64,000 nt of DNA from Lepas anatifera (GCA_034440635.1 JAOTON010001255.1:62001-126000), one strand, 5' to 3'; counted from the stretch's first letter, positions 45,115 through 56,604 are shown. Notes: generated from the sequence alone by a model not told the origin. Translations and numbers: made by a program.

Positions 45115-45425
45115 TGCTCTGAGAAATACTATTACGCTGTGCTCCATGCGTTTCGTCATGTGGTTCTGACAACAGACCACGACGAGACCCGTCCGAGCGG
45201 CCAGAATAGAGCCGCTTGAGAAATCTCAATGCACTTCGCTCCATGGATTTCGTCATGCGGCTCTGATAACAACAGACAGCGACGACGAGACCGGAAAAAC
45301 TGTCGGAATAGAAGCCGTTTCTTACTTCGTTCGTCACCGGCTTCTGACAGACGACGAGACCGGAAAAACTGTTAGAATAGAAGCCGTTTCTTTTTTCGTT
45401 CGTCACTGGCTTCTGACAGACCCCG
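45115..45425 (+). repeat. Hairpin-forming tandem repeats, cluster 1
   Basis: Three to four units of about 70-100 bp share GACGACGAGACCGG, AGAATAG, and TTTCGTCAT or TTCGTTCGTCAC. In each the word after AATAG pairs with a word before TGACA: AGAGCCGC with GCGGCTCT (45208 and 45257), AGAAGCCG with CGGCTTCT (45310 and 45338), and AGAAGCCG with TGGCTTCT (45379 and 45407). Confidence 0.85.
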
Positions 45426-45572
45426 GTCTGCGACCTGGGCTAACGCCCCACTGGCGCGGGAGAGCCGCATGACAATGTGCTGAAAGCTAACCATATTTCG
45501 TTCTTAATGTATCTCTTCATAAGCCTGCAGCTCAGTTTTATCATTCTTTTCTTTGAAATAACCAATAAAGAT

Positions 45573-45650
45573 TACGTGGTCACCCCCGGATTCGAAACGG
45601 CCCTACCCGATCAAGAGACAGGGCCTCTAACCACTAGACCACCGTGCCAC
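45573..45650 (-). mobile_element. tRNA-like SINE head
   Basis: On the minus strand GGTGGTCTAGTGGTTAGAGG is a good A box and GTTTCGAATCCGG a B box; the ends GTGGCAC and GTGACCAC nearly pair. The anticodon arm is irregular, so this is more likely a SINE or pseudogene than a tRNA. Confidence 0.5.
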
Positions 45651-45670
45651 ACTATTCCCCCTCCCACTAG

Positions 45671-45818
45671 CCAAACACCTGTGACCCGTCAGGAGGTCAC
45701 TGGCTGGTACAACTCCGCCGAATATGCCGGGCCGCCGGCGCCGGGTGCTGTGTTTGTCCCTAAAAGGCACGATATAAAGGTGCTTCTAGAAGACGAACCA
45801 AGCATTCTTTTGGACTAA
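45671..45818 (+). CDS. Candidate 3'-terminal exon, unidentified protein
   Basis: A pyrimidine-rich acceptor ending CCCTCCCACTAG precedes a frame of 48 codons to TAA. The exon would start in phase 2, with one base completing a codon. The peptide includes EVTGWYNSAEYAGPPAPGAV followed by FVPKRHDIKVLLEDEPS, a balanced, non-repetitive composition that looks coding. The tRNA-like SINE head upstream (45573-45650) would lie in the intron. AATAAA occurs near 46087. I do not recognise the family and found no partner exon, so a chance frame is possible. Confidence 0.45.
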
Positions 45819-46600
45819 AATTACTTGTATCGTCGAGCTAGGATACTAAGCTAGCTTCATGCCAAATTTCTTCCACTTGCATCCATTTTAAGGACTTGAA
45901 ACCATGGTGAGAAGCAAAGGTGGTCCGAGAAATTTGGCATCTTGTAATACATTTTGGACTAATTACTCGAAAGTCCTTAGAGATAGGTGGATAGTATAAG
46001 TAAGCGAAATGACCGCAAGTAACTTTCCTATTCAGCCATGTCAGTTCTGAGTTTGTGAGTGACATGAGCTTGGAACCAGGAAGATGCAAATAAAAGTTTT
46101 TTTGAATCAATTTCTATTTTTGCCTATAAAGCAAAGAATTTCACATTCACAAATCTCCGAATATTATCAGGAGGAAACAATGTTCTTTCATTATTTGAAA
46201 TGAAAAATCAAATCGGTCAATTAGATTGTGAGATATTAACGTTGAAATGAAATGAACCAAAATTCAGTCTTCCGGAAGAACTGTAAAAAGTAGGTCAAAA
46301 TTTTACGTTTTGCACTCAAAACTATGCCTCAGCACTACAAAATTTGCCTAGCTACCCCTAGGTAACTGCCTTTCAGCTAACTGAGGCCTGCCTTCTGACA
46401 TTTCGAGCGCACAAGTCGGCCATCAACTTTTAGCAGGTTATTTGCTCGCGTGAGAAATGCCGCGTTTTCGCGCAATAAATATTGTCGGATCAGCTCAATT
46501 TTTTCCCTAGCTGGCCCTTGTTATCTATTGAAAAGGACATAAATTTCAAGTTCGTAGCTTAAGAAGTAAAAATTAGGAAAATGTAAAACATATAAAGTTT
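45819..46600. other. Gene-free AT-rich DNA
   Basis: No supported feature except the possible AATAAA near 46087 noted for the candidate exon. Confidence 0.4.
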
Positions 46601-46679
46601 GAGCCAAAATTTCTCAAAAAATATTTTGGATTTCCAGTTTGGGTGTCTGGAGCAGAAAGGCTATCACCCTACAAAATTC

Positions 46680-46980
46680 CAGAGCTCTGAGACCGGTAAA
46701 GCGGCCAGAATAGACCTGGTTGAGAAATCTCAATGCGCTTCGCTCCATGGATTTCGTCATGCGGCTCTGACAGACAGACAGACAGACAGACCACGACGAG
46801 ACCGGTAAAGCGGTCAGATTAGAACCACTCTGAGAAATACTATTACGCTGCGCTCCATGCATTTCGTCATGTGGTTCTGACAACGAACCACGACGAGACC
46901 CGTCTGAGCAGCCAGAATAGAGCCGCTTGAAAAATCTCAATGTGCTTCGCTCCATGCATTTCGTCATGTGGCACTGACGG
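46680..46980 (+). repeat. Hairpin-forming tandem repeats, cluster 2
   Basis: Three units of the same family as 45115-45425. Unit 2 pairs AGAACCAC (46821) with GTGGTTCT (46871) perfectly. Unit 1 (AGACCTGG with GCGGCTCT) and unit 3 (AGAGCCGC with GTGGCACT) are damaged. A GACA microsatellite lies at about 46769-46791. Confidence 0.85.
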
Positions 46981-48945
46981 CGGCGCGAAGCGTCGCCGTA
47001 CTTTGTACACATTATCGTTGGTCACCACCGCAACTTTTCCCAAATCTTAAGGTTGGGTCATCTCAGGTCTGGTCAAGTGACCTCACCTCCAAAAATGTTT
47101 AAGGTGGCAACAGCAAGAAATGGGTGAATCTATTGGATTGTATACCATAGGCAGGTCCAGGGGCCAAAGGGGGCACGTGCCCCCTCCCCCGATCGACCCT
47201 GGGCACCCCTGAAATGGTCACGGTGTCCCCCTGAAAGGTCAATGGCGCCCCCCTGAAATGTCGCTTCCCACCCCCCCCAGGATGAGTCGGCTTCCACCAA
47301 TAGGATTTTGCACCCACCTGATAGGTTTTGCCGTCAAAAGTGGCGCCCTCTGGTTAGGATGGCGCCCCCGGGAAGGTGCTCCCCATAGGTAATCCTGGAT
47401 CCGCATATGTTGTATACCACATAATGGGCCCACCGAGTGCTACAACATATATTCCGGGATTTTCCATATCGATGACCAAAGGTCAAGTATGGACCACGGC
47501 TTCTCCATTGGAAATACATGGGAAAAACAGAAACATACTGTATTTGAGTAGTTACAGCTGGGAATACCTTTATATTCTCCAACTCTAAGTACCCTGGGCC
47601 CCTTTCCAGTTCTATGTTGCAATTTTGACCTGTGACCTTTGAGAGGGCATCTGGTGCTACGGAAGCAATTTTTAGACTTAGGTCAATAACTTTGTATGAA
47701 ATTACGAAACAGCTTTTATTTTGAAATCATTGCGTTTGGATTTCTATTGCGAGTCGATTGATATGCATGTTGACTATGCCAGGTTGAAAAGTGACCTTAA
47801 CCTGACCTGACCGAAGGTGAGGTCATTTTTGTGTTTTGACCTAGTATGGTCATATTATACATAATGAAAGCGAATGGTGCCTAAAAATGGTTCAACTCAA
47901 CTCGGTTAGATGCTAGGAGCCCAAAAACTTTATTCAAAATGCCACATTCTTTAACCTGTCATGAACTCAATATTGACCTAAGCCAAAAAGTGAGTGATAT
48001 AGCTTCGTCAAAAATTTTTATATGCGATCCACCAGCCTTCGCATTTTCTTGTGGTGGGGGGGTGGGTGTTTGAACACTCAATTCGTACTCGGCCCCTATG
48101 CAGAATAACGAAAAAACGCGAACGCTGGTGCATAGCTCATACAAATTCATGACGAAACTATGCCAGTCCCTTTTTGGCTCAGGTCAATATTGAGGTCATG
48201 ACAGGGCAAAGAAGTGGCATTTTAGTAGTTTTCGGGCTCTAGCATCTGACAGAGTTGAGTTCGGATCACTTTTTAGGCACCATTCGCTTTCTTTCGTCAC
48301 GGCAAGTCGAATAATGTATAATATGGCCTACTAGGTAAAAACACAACAACGACCTGACCTGAGGTCAGATCAAGGTCACTTTCTAATCCAGCATAGTCAA
48401 TATGCATATCAATTGACTGGCAATAGCAATCCAAACGCAACAGTATCAAAATAAAAGCTGTATCATCATTTCATGCTAAGTTATTGACCTAAGTCTAAAA
48501 ACTGCTTAAGTAGCCCCCAAATGACCTCTCAGAGGTCACAGGTAAAACATTGCTGCATGAACCTGGAAAGGAACCTAGGATACTACGATTTGAATAATAT
48601 GAAGGCATTCTCAGCTGTATCTGCACAAATACAGCCCAATTTCTGTTTTTCCCATGTATTTCCGATGGAGAGGTCATGGTCCGTACTTGACCTTAGCTCA
48701 TAGATATGAAAAAATCCCGGAATGTGTTTTATAGAACTCGGCGCGGCCATCATGTGTTATAAGTTTCAATCTGATAGGTTCGCCCATTTCCTACTTATGC
48801 CACCTTAAACCTTTTTTGGAGGGAGGGCACTTGACCTGCACTGGTGACCTGACCCGAGATGACCCAACCTCAAAATTTTGGGTAAAGTTGGCGGAATTAT
48901 TCAAGCAGAAGGTGTGCCAAGTACGGCGGCACTTCACGCCACCGT
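46978..48945. mobile_element. 2-kb foldback element with TGACCT-rich arms
   Basis: Left arm 46978-47960 and right arm 48190-48945 are diverged inverted copies. Matching pairs include ATATTCCGGGATTTTCCATA with its complement near 48705-48725, GGAAATACATGGGAAAAACAG near 48640-48665, and ACCATTCGCTTTC near 48280. A GC-rich hairpin with GTACTT marks both outer ends. Both arms carry AGGTCA words. A hAT-like MITE is nested in the left arm. Confidence 0.8.
47146..47409 (-). mobile_element. GC-rich hAT-like MITE nested in the foldback element, perfect TSD
   Basis: It starts CATAGGCAGGTCCAGG and ends CCTGGATCCGCATATG. TTGTATAC flanks it at 47138-47145 and 47410-47417. The opposite arm of the host element lacks it, so it inserted after the arms formed. 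Confidence 0.92.
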
Positions 48946-49333
48946 TTTTTCGTGCCGTCGGAAAAACCCGAGGGGTGGTCAAACACCACCCTCCGGGCCG
49001 AGGATTAAGAGAACCCTGATTAAAACACGTAAATGTAGTCGATAAAATATTTGCACCGGACGCGTACGGGAAAGGGTACGTACCACCAATAAGTGGGCAT
49101 GCTAAATTCTTACCACTGCCTTTCCCCACTCTCCAGTTTTCCACGAATGAAAAAAACATCGCAACTCCTGCCCCCCCCAACTTCAACGTAGTCTCTACGC
49201 CCCTGAATATTAAATGTTAGCGGGGATAGTGGCCAAGATAACTGACGATGCTAACACATTTTCTGGTTCTGTAGATCAAATCATTTGATGGTCACGCGGG
49301 ATTGGAAGGGCACTCCTGGCTTCCTATTTAGAC
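48946..49333. other. Right flank of the foldback element, gene-free
   Basis: GGTGGTCAAACACCACC forms a small hairpin at about 48974-48990, in the same relative position as the palindromes of 30340-31189. 49275-49330 resembles 20400-20460. No gene. Confidence 0.45.
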
Positions 49334-49594
49334 GCGCCCCGCTGGGTGGCGAAATTCGCCCCCATCCCGGTTTCCCCCAGATAACTAAAAAACGAAGAGA
49401 CGCAGAGCAACGAAACTTACAGTAACTTATTCCTGATTAATTTTACGCATCTGACCAATTTTTTAGGTCAAGTCATGTCAGGTCAAGGAGCTATCCAAGG
49501 TCAAGGGACCCGACCTCAAAACCTAAAATCACGAGTTTGAAGCGGCGCCTAAGGAACATCTGCCGACCGATCAGTTTGAAACTTGCACAATATG
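49334..49594 (+). repeat. 261-bp direct repeat, copy 1
   Basis: Nearly identical to 50114-50375, including CCCGGTTTCCCCCAGATAAC, AGGTCAAGTCATGTCAGGTC and GCCGACCGATCAGTTTGAAA. Confidence 0.92.
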
Positions 49595-50113
49595 CTGCGT
49601 GCTGCGACAAGCTGCACAATATGCTGCGACAAGCTGCGTGCCCCCCGCATTGTGCAGGTCATGTGAGAACGGGCCCCGTCTGATGTTTTGCGGGTCCATT
49701 GAATTGTACAAACCGACTCCTGATTTTTGCGGGCCCCGCAAAAACTTGCACGGGCAATCGGAAGTTGCGTAGTATATATTTTAACACTGAATGTAACCAC
49801 CAGGTCTCACAATTGTGCAGGACCTCAGATGGTATCGGCAGCATATATTTTTGCACATCCACACATAAAACGTGGCGGCCCGCAATCTGTTACGGAACCC
49901 AACCAAACCTGCGCGGGCCCTCTGAATTGTTTTTTTCTAATTCTTATGTTGCACAGGCCCCTAATGTTGTTCAGGTCCTAAGAGGGCACGGGCCCTTCTG
50001 AAGTATTCAGGGTCCCTGGAATTGTGTAGACTCACTCCTGCTTTCTGCGGGCCGCACAAAAAGTTGCAGGGCCCTGGCAGGTAAGTGGGATGTTTCTTTT
50101 CTCTGAACCTAAC
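49595..50113. repeat. Degenerate GCGGGCCC-type repeat between the direct repeats
   Basis: Words such as TGCGGGCCCCGCAAAAACTT, GCGCGGGCCCTCTGAATTG and GCACGGGCCCTTCTGAAG recur about every 30-50 bp. The Trp/Cys-poor frames across it look like by-products. Confidence 0.6.
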
Positions 50114-50375
50114 ACGTCCTCGCTGGGGGGTGAAAACTCGCCCCCCATCCCGGTTTCCCCAGATAACTAAAAAACGAAGAGACGCAGAGTAACGAAACTT
50201 ACAGTACCTTATTCCTGATTAATTTTACGCATCTGACCAATTTTTAGGTCAAGTCATGTCAGGTCAAGGAGCTATCCAAGGTCATGGGACCCGACCTCAA
50301 AACCTAAAATCACGAGTTTGAAGCGGCGCCTAAGGAACATCTGCCGACCGATCAGTTTGAAACTTGCACAATATG
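50114..50375 (+). repeat. 262-bp direct repeat, copy 2
   Basis: Second copy of the block at 49334-49594, with a few substitutions. Confidence 0.92.
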
Positions 50376-51523
50376 ATAAAGTCATTAGGGTCTAAAAATC
50401 TGCCATCTCGGAATTTCGATATTGTTGACCTAAGATAGGGCCAATGTTTTGGTTACCCCATTATAAGTCTATGGTGAAAAATAGAAAGGACTTACTGGAT
50501 AGATAAAACTGAAAATCCTCACACCGTGTATTCTTACCACGATTTTAACCATAAAGTTGAGTTTTTGGCCACCTGACCTCTCAAAGGTCATGCCAGGTCA
50601 CAGGAGCATACAGTGATTGTTTTGTCAATAGCTTCTCACTGAATCGAGATAAAGCTCCTATTTTGCTTGCATTGTGCTTATATTGTCACGGGGAGTAGAT
50701 TGATATGCAACATGACCACACCAGGTCACCCTGTGACCCTGACCTAGCTCGATGTCGGGTAATTTTCACAATTTGACCTAGCAATTTACGTATCGGGAAC
50801 TTAGCATCTGCAGCTGTAAGGAACAATGCAAAACACTAATTTGGAACTCTATGCATGAAATGAAAAAAACACGGACAAAAAACATTGGGAATAAAACGAT
50901 GTCAGGCGCGGAGTGACGGGACGGTGATCTCGGGAACTGACACCACCAGAGCCACATTTACGTCCCAACAAGTGGTGCGTCTGGTGAGAGAACAGAAGCA
51001 CTTTGGGGGCTGAGCTGACCAGCGGTACCTTAGTTCAAAGCCCCCACTAGTGAGGGCCCAATCTCGAGCCGGACGCTGTTAGAGGCGAAAATTGCGGCCA
51101 AGCTTATTACCGGCAAGGCCCGGCGCAAGGCTTGGATTTAAGGAGCCGCGTATTACATTTGGTGTGTTGACTGGCTTTTTACTGGATGTTCCCTGCAATA
51201 TTGTTTTTCCGTGCATTCTTGTGCAATGTTAAATTGAATATTCTCATTTTAGAAATCCCTGCCTATATAGGCAGGGATAAATAAAATGTTAATATAAACA
51301 GTCACTACTTGCGCGTGCGTTTATACCTGGTGCGAGTCGGATTTTGACCATGCACACTCAGGTCGGAATCGAATTCAGGGAGTATTTCTTACCCATAATC
51401 CATGAACACTTTAGCTGTAAAATTAACTCCCTCACGCTTTTAAAAAATCCCAGCTTTGTCCCCTGACTATGTGAAATATTATCCATATGTACGGAGAGAC
51501 CGAGTGGGTACTTGGCCCCCGCT
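50376..51523. other. Gene-free DNA
   Basis: TGACCT words continue to about 50770 (for example ATATGCAACATGACC at 50705). From there to 51523 I see nothing. Confidence 0.4.
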
Positions 51524-51933
51524 TGGTAACCAGTCAGTGCGCGACCTGCCTTCTGCAAGCCAGTGCGCGACCCCGGTAACCAGCCAGTGCGCGACCCCGG
51601 TAACCAGCCAGTGCGCCGGCTCAGTAACCAGCCAGTGCGCGGCCCCGGTAACCAGCCAGTGCGCGGCCCCGGTAACCAGCAAGTGCGGGACCTCGGTAAC
51701 CAGCCAGTGCGCCCGCTCGGTAACCAGTCAGTTCGCGGCCCCGGTAACCAGCCAGTGCGCCCGCTCGGTAACCAGCCAGTGCGCGGCCCCGGTAACCAGC
51801 CAGTGCGCCCGCTCGGTAACCAGCCAGTGCGGGACCTCGGTAACCAGCCAGTGCGGGACCCCGGTAACCAGCCATTGCGCGACCTCGGTAACCAGCCAGT
51901 GCGCGGCCTCGGTAACCAGCCAGTGCGCGGCCC
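51524..51933 (+). repeat. 24-bp minisatellite, about 17 units
   Basis: The unit is GGTAACCAGCCAGTGCGCGG plus four bases, with variation mainly in the last third. As 24 is divisible by three, frames stay open on both strands (GNQPVRGP-like or VTSQCAAP-like peptides), which does not by itself mean coding. Confidence 0.95.
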
Positions 51934-52036
51934 GGCAGTGAACTGCCTCCTGACCTAACATATTTTTGCCCCTCTGCAGTGCAGCTCGGGTGGGCCAACC
52001 GCGTGCCGGTAGGCCCACGACCCTGGTACATCTCAG

Positions 52037-52117
52037 GCCCTCAACTTCAACCAGCAGCGTCTACAGGAGGCGCGCGACTTCCTGCAGGACAGGACGCTGG
52101 AGGTAGTCACTATACAG
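52037..52117 (+). CDS. Candidate internal exon, unidentified protein
   Basis: An acceptor TACATCTCAG and a strong donor ACAG-GTGAGC flank an 81-base, phase 0 open segment of 27 codons reading ALNFNQQRLQEARDFLQDRT followed by LEVVTIQ. The heptad-like, charged composition suggests a helix or coiled coil. An in-frame TAG lies 25 bases upstream of the acceptor, so the exon is bounded. I do not recognise the protein and see no neighbouring exon within the next kilobases. Confidence 0.55.
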
Positions 52118-53204
52118 GTGAGCGCCACCGGGGATGCGCTGTTGCAATTGTATCGCGCAGAGTTAGGTGGACGGTCAGAAACCGAAACGTTTGTTCGTTT
52201 GGGGCCCTGCTTCACTCAGGGTAGCTTTTCTTTAGTTTGGTAGCTTAGTTTCATCTCAACAATTTCCGTAGAATATCATGAGCGTATCACTTGCCAAGGA
52301 CCACACCAATGACATGATGGAATCCTGAAAGTGCAATACTAATGTAACGGGGTTTTCTCGAAAACGGTGTGTGTTCTCGAGGCCTGACACCGGTGTTGTT
52401 GTGCGTGGCCATCCCCTCCACCACCCGTTACGGAAATTTAGGAGACAGGCGATGCGGTCAGGAGCTGGGCGCACCTCCAGGACCGTTAGCGAGACACAAG
52501 ACACGCAGGTACAACAAACAATGAGACATTTCATGCACATAGCCAAATAAGCTCCCATTGTATGAGCCAACATGCATATACTTTTGGTGATTTTAAAATA
52601 TTCGCGTTAGGCCAAATAAATATATGCGTAATTAACATCTTAGTGCTGCCGGCCCCGGAGCGCTCCTCCCCAACTAACCCGCATAGGAGCGGTGTCGGGG
52701 ACCGACTAGGAGCAGTGTCAGGGACCGACTATGTCTCCTTAATTTGCGCCAAAGTCCCCGGCCCATAGCTTACTCGCCGTTTGAAACAATACCGACGCGG
52801 GTATCCATCCTTAAGCTTACGGGACCCACCTCAGCACCCCATGTAGGAAAATCTCCGCTTCTATAGGCCCCTCTCAGTCATAAGGGCCCGCATTGATGGT
52901 GGCCAGGGTTTCACGCTATGGCAATATCTCCTCTATTACCGCAAAATCCCAGACAAATTGCGCAGCCACAGCTGTCTAATTATCGTTATACTTCTCACGG
53001 TTTTCTCTTCATCGTTATAAATATCGATATAGTATGCATAGCGATGGGATCCAGGGCAGCCCTAACGTACAACGTGGTACCCAAAGGAAACAGGATTTGC
53101 GATCGAGCCCTACCGCGGCACGGCCGATCTCCGGCGATGCGACCGACTGTATTCCCCCTTATAAAGTATAAAATGCGTAACAATCGAGTGTAATCGTCAT
53201 TACG
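52118..53204. other. Gene-free DNA
   Basis: If 52037-52117 is real, this is its downstream intron. I find no second exon. A short duplication around GGAGCGGTGTCGGGGACCGA is at 52684-52728. Confidence 0.4.
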
Positions 53205-53520
53205 ACTCGTCTTTCCTGAGGAACAGCCTCGGTCGGCTGCGCCAATATGGCTCGCCACCCATACCGGTCCGGCAGTAGTCGTCACTCCCCCGGCCTCCAC
53301 CTCATTCATCTTCACCGGAATAGCATGAATCGGCTACGCCAGCACGAGCTGCCACCCGTACCGGTCCGATGGGGTACCTCATCCCACCGGCCTCCGGACT
53401 TATCTTCTTCGTCTTCACCGGAATAGCCTGCTCGGCTACGCCAGTATGGGCCGGAGCCCATACTGGTCCGGTGGGGAATGCCCCTCCCATCGGCCTCCGG
53501 ACTTATCTTCTTCATCTTCT
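53205..53520 (+). repeat. Tandem repeat of about 105 bp, three diverged units
   Basis: Units share CACCGGAATAGC, TCGGCTACGCCAGTATGGGC and CGGCCTCCGGACTTATCTTC. One frame encodes a repeated TGIACSATPVWAGAHTG-like peptide, but with stops in the first unit. Confidence 0.7.
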
Positions 53521-54178
53521 TTGTGGCAGTCGTCACATCGAGAGGCTTCCCGGCTCGGCAGCGCCGTAGGCTGCCTACCCCATCCGATGTGCTTGACTCC
53601 GACTGAAGGTGTCGTCGCCCGTCTTCAGCCCATCAGCGAGAGTCGTCGCTGCTCCTGGAATCTTCTTGACTCTTCTTCAACGCGCACGGCGCGCCTTACG
53701 CCCGGTCCGGTCGTCACCTCTTGGACCTTAATTGGTGATGTCTGAACAGAGTGGGACGGCCAGTCTGTTCAGGGGCTCTAACTAGTTTTTTTGTTGGACT
53801 ATCCACCCACCTCTGATATCACATGGCCCCTCCGATGACGTTTCCGGAGTCGTATTACCTGGGCTCACTGGGTCTATCCCCCTTTTTACGAAATGAGTCA
53901 CCACAGAGCACCACACACCTCTGGCCAAGGTGCCCACCGGCCTTAAACTAGCACAACCGCGTCTCCATTCGACCGACCACGCGCACTCTTTCAAACACCA
54001 TTCGTCCATTCCCCATCCTAAAGGCCAGCCCCACAACAATGTTGCTAGTAAATTTTTCCCTCCCGTACCCTTCGATGGGGGATGCTCCTTGTGGGACACT
54101 CCGGTCGAAAAACGTTCGCCCTCCGCAGAATGTCGTAACCTTGTTTAGGCCAGAAAGCAATGAATGCTTGCCCTCTCC
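53521..54178. other. Gene-free DNA
   Basis: Nothing recognised on either strand. Confidence 0.4.

Positions 54179-54230
<52 letters not shown>
54179..54230. repeat. (TA)n microsatellite
   Basis: Pure TA run of about 50 bases. Confidence 0.97.
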
Positions 54231-54231
<1 letters not shown>

Positions 54232-54658
54232 CCTTTTTGGCGCTCGGGTTCGATCAGAGGCGGAAGAGCCCCGCCCCTTTTTCGAGACGTGGTGAGACCG
54301 CCGAAAGGTCACCTGAAACGTGGAGGATTTGGGTGCCATGCTCACATCATTAGGTGATTGGATACGCCGTTAATTGTTTTAGAAAGATCCTTTCCTCCCC
54401 GGCCCTGGTCCATGCTATGCAAGTTCAATGCCTTCGGGCGCCGCGCCGGCCGTGTAAGAGTTATGGGTGGCTGGTCGATGGCTGGGCAGAGCAGGTTCGC
54501 AGTGCGGCCTGTTTTGATCGACTACACTGTCGGAAGAATGGAGACGGGGCGGCGGCGCAAGGGTAACGCAGTTGGGGTAATTAGGCCTTGAATTGAGGGC
54601 GCAAGTCATCAACTTTAGAATCATATATTTTTCGTATTATTTTTATTATATATCTTAT

Positions 54659-54663
<5 letters not shown>

Positions 54664-54718
<55 letters not shown>

Positions 54719-54796
54719 CTATTATATATATTATATTTTATATCTTATTATCTTATATTTTTATTATATATCTTATATATATATATATTTATATAT

Positions 54797-54853
<57 letters not shown>
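54664..54853. repeat. TA-rich microsatellite
   Basis: Long (TA)n with TTTATAT and TTATAT interruptions. Confidence 0.95.
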
Positions 54854-54855
<2 letters not shown>

Positions 54856-56234
54856 TTTTTATTTTTAACGTTAGAATCATATATTTTTCGGGTATCAGAC
54901 TTTAGACTTTAACGGATGTATGAGTGCCCGTGCGATCTCACCGCCAGTCCGTCGCTTTGAGTATCAGTAATTAGCGGGTTGCTCAGTCAGTCCGCTTCGG
55001 GGGGGATTAAACAAAGATGACAGCTGTGTCCAGGGTTAGGAATGACGCACTTACCCGGCATTTTCATTCATACCATATCGTACAATGCCTGAACTACGGA
55101 TTTGTTCCCTGGATAATGGGAAGGGATAGGTATATGCGTGTAGGAGTACCATCTAGAGGACGTCGAATTCAAAATGCAAAAAAATGTGAACGGAATACAG
55201 GGCTGTCTAGGTCCAAACTTTGTCCGCCACTACCTTTTTTGCTTGAAGAAGTTTGAGGGAAATATTATTTTCGGTGACTGTATTTAAAGTAATATTACAG
55301 CTTAGTCAACCAGACATCTTCCACAGCCTGTAGTCACACTCGGTGGTCACGTATGATGGACTGGATTTCGGAAACATGACCGTTGTTTTGAATTGTGATT
55401 TCATACGGTCTAATCTAACCAACTAACCCTAACTTAGGACTACTTAACTACTAACCATATCTAAGACTCACAATGACTCAAAATGACTCACATGACTACA
55501 TAATAACCTTCTTCCAGAGACTAATCAATCGCATTACATATAATCTAAATTTGGGGGAAGTGGGACATTGCGGGAGAACTGGGACACTGAGTCCCACTTC
55601 TCCCCAGGTCGCCGTTTTTAACAAAGCCTTCCTGCGCCTGAATTCTATCAATCCCAATGTTATTATATATTTCGGGGCATTACGTCTGCATAGTATACAG
55701 AAATATAAAAGTGCGACAACAGCCACATCACAGTTCTAAAATCACGCAAAACAACTTAACATACCCTCAGAAAAACAAGTTTTTTGCTGACACTCGCGTA
55801 TTGTGACCAACGCCAGACGAAAAGGGGAAGTATCACCATGGTGATGTGCGAGCAGTGCGACAGTAGTGGGGCCAGCAAAAAATAATCGAGAAAACCGGCA
55901 GCTGACGGAGAAAACGGCTCTCTCCTACTTCTCCCCCGTCTCAGATCTCCCCCTCTCCCCTACGTGTAGAACTTATCGTGATCTCGATCGTGGTACTAAG
56001 GATTATTGGTAACGATTTGCTTTAATTCGGAATTTGAAATAGAAGTGATAATATTTGAAAAATTAACGAACAAACCATTTCATTAATATTACAAATTTCA
56101 AACAATTCCACGAGAAATGCATCAAATTGTTGTCGATTAAGGTCCGGAATCTTTGGTGGGTAGCAGTGGCGTGGATTTAAGAAAATCATTGGGGGAGCCC
56201 GAATCGGAAAGTGTTATTTGGCTTGGAATTCGAG
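54854..56234. other. Gene-free DNA
   Basis: AT-rich, with small open frames lacking conservation cues. The short duplicated CTCACAATGACTCAAAATGACT run near 55468 is low complexity. Confidence 0.4.
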
Positions 56235-56580
56235 ATTTCCGTATAAAAAAGCTAAAACCTACCTGCAATGTACCCCTCGTGTACCCCTCGCAGCAGGCCA
56301 CAGTTGTCATGGCTGTTGGTGTGACGACATATGCTGACGTCACGATAAGCATCAGCCAATCGAAGCCCTTGAAGCGTTTCGAGTATGGTAGTGGTTGCCA
56401 GATCATGACATCATCCACAGGCAGATATTGATTTCTTTCCCTAGAGGAGTATTTTAACAATCAAAATATTGAGATTATTGTACATTTTTAGGAGAAATCA
56501 TGAGTGGTTTCATTATTTTCGGCTAAAATTACGCCTAATTACACGAAATTCCAGGCTTCGACCGAGGTGCCACATTCCCT
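56235..56580 (+). mobile_element. TTAA-type MITE copy, right end (AGGGAATGTGGCACC family)
   Basis: It matches the interior of 40745-41184, including GTGTGACGACATATGCTGAC and CGATAAGCATCAGCCAAT, and ends GGTGCCACATTCCCT followed by TTAA (56581-56584). The left terminus is missing. Confidence 0.75.
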
Positions 56581-56604
56581 TTAATATCGTTGTACAATAT
56601 ATTT

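Noticed and set aside
49334..50375. LTR retrotransposon (solo pair of LTRs)
   Set aside because: No TG/CA ends, target duplication, primer-binding site or internal coding sequence.
51456..52031. Octapeptide-repeat proteins on both strands
   Set aside because: A 24-bp unit keeps frames open automatically; no independent coding evidence.
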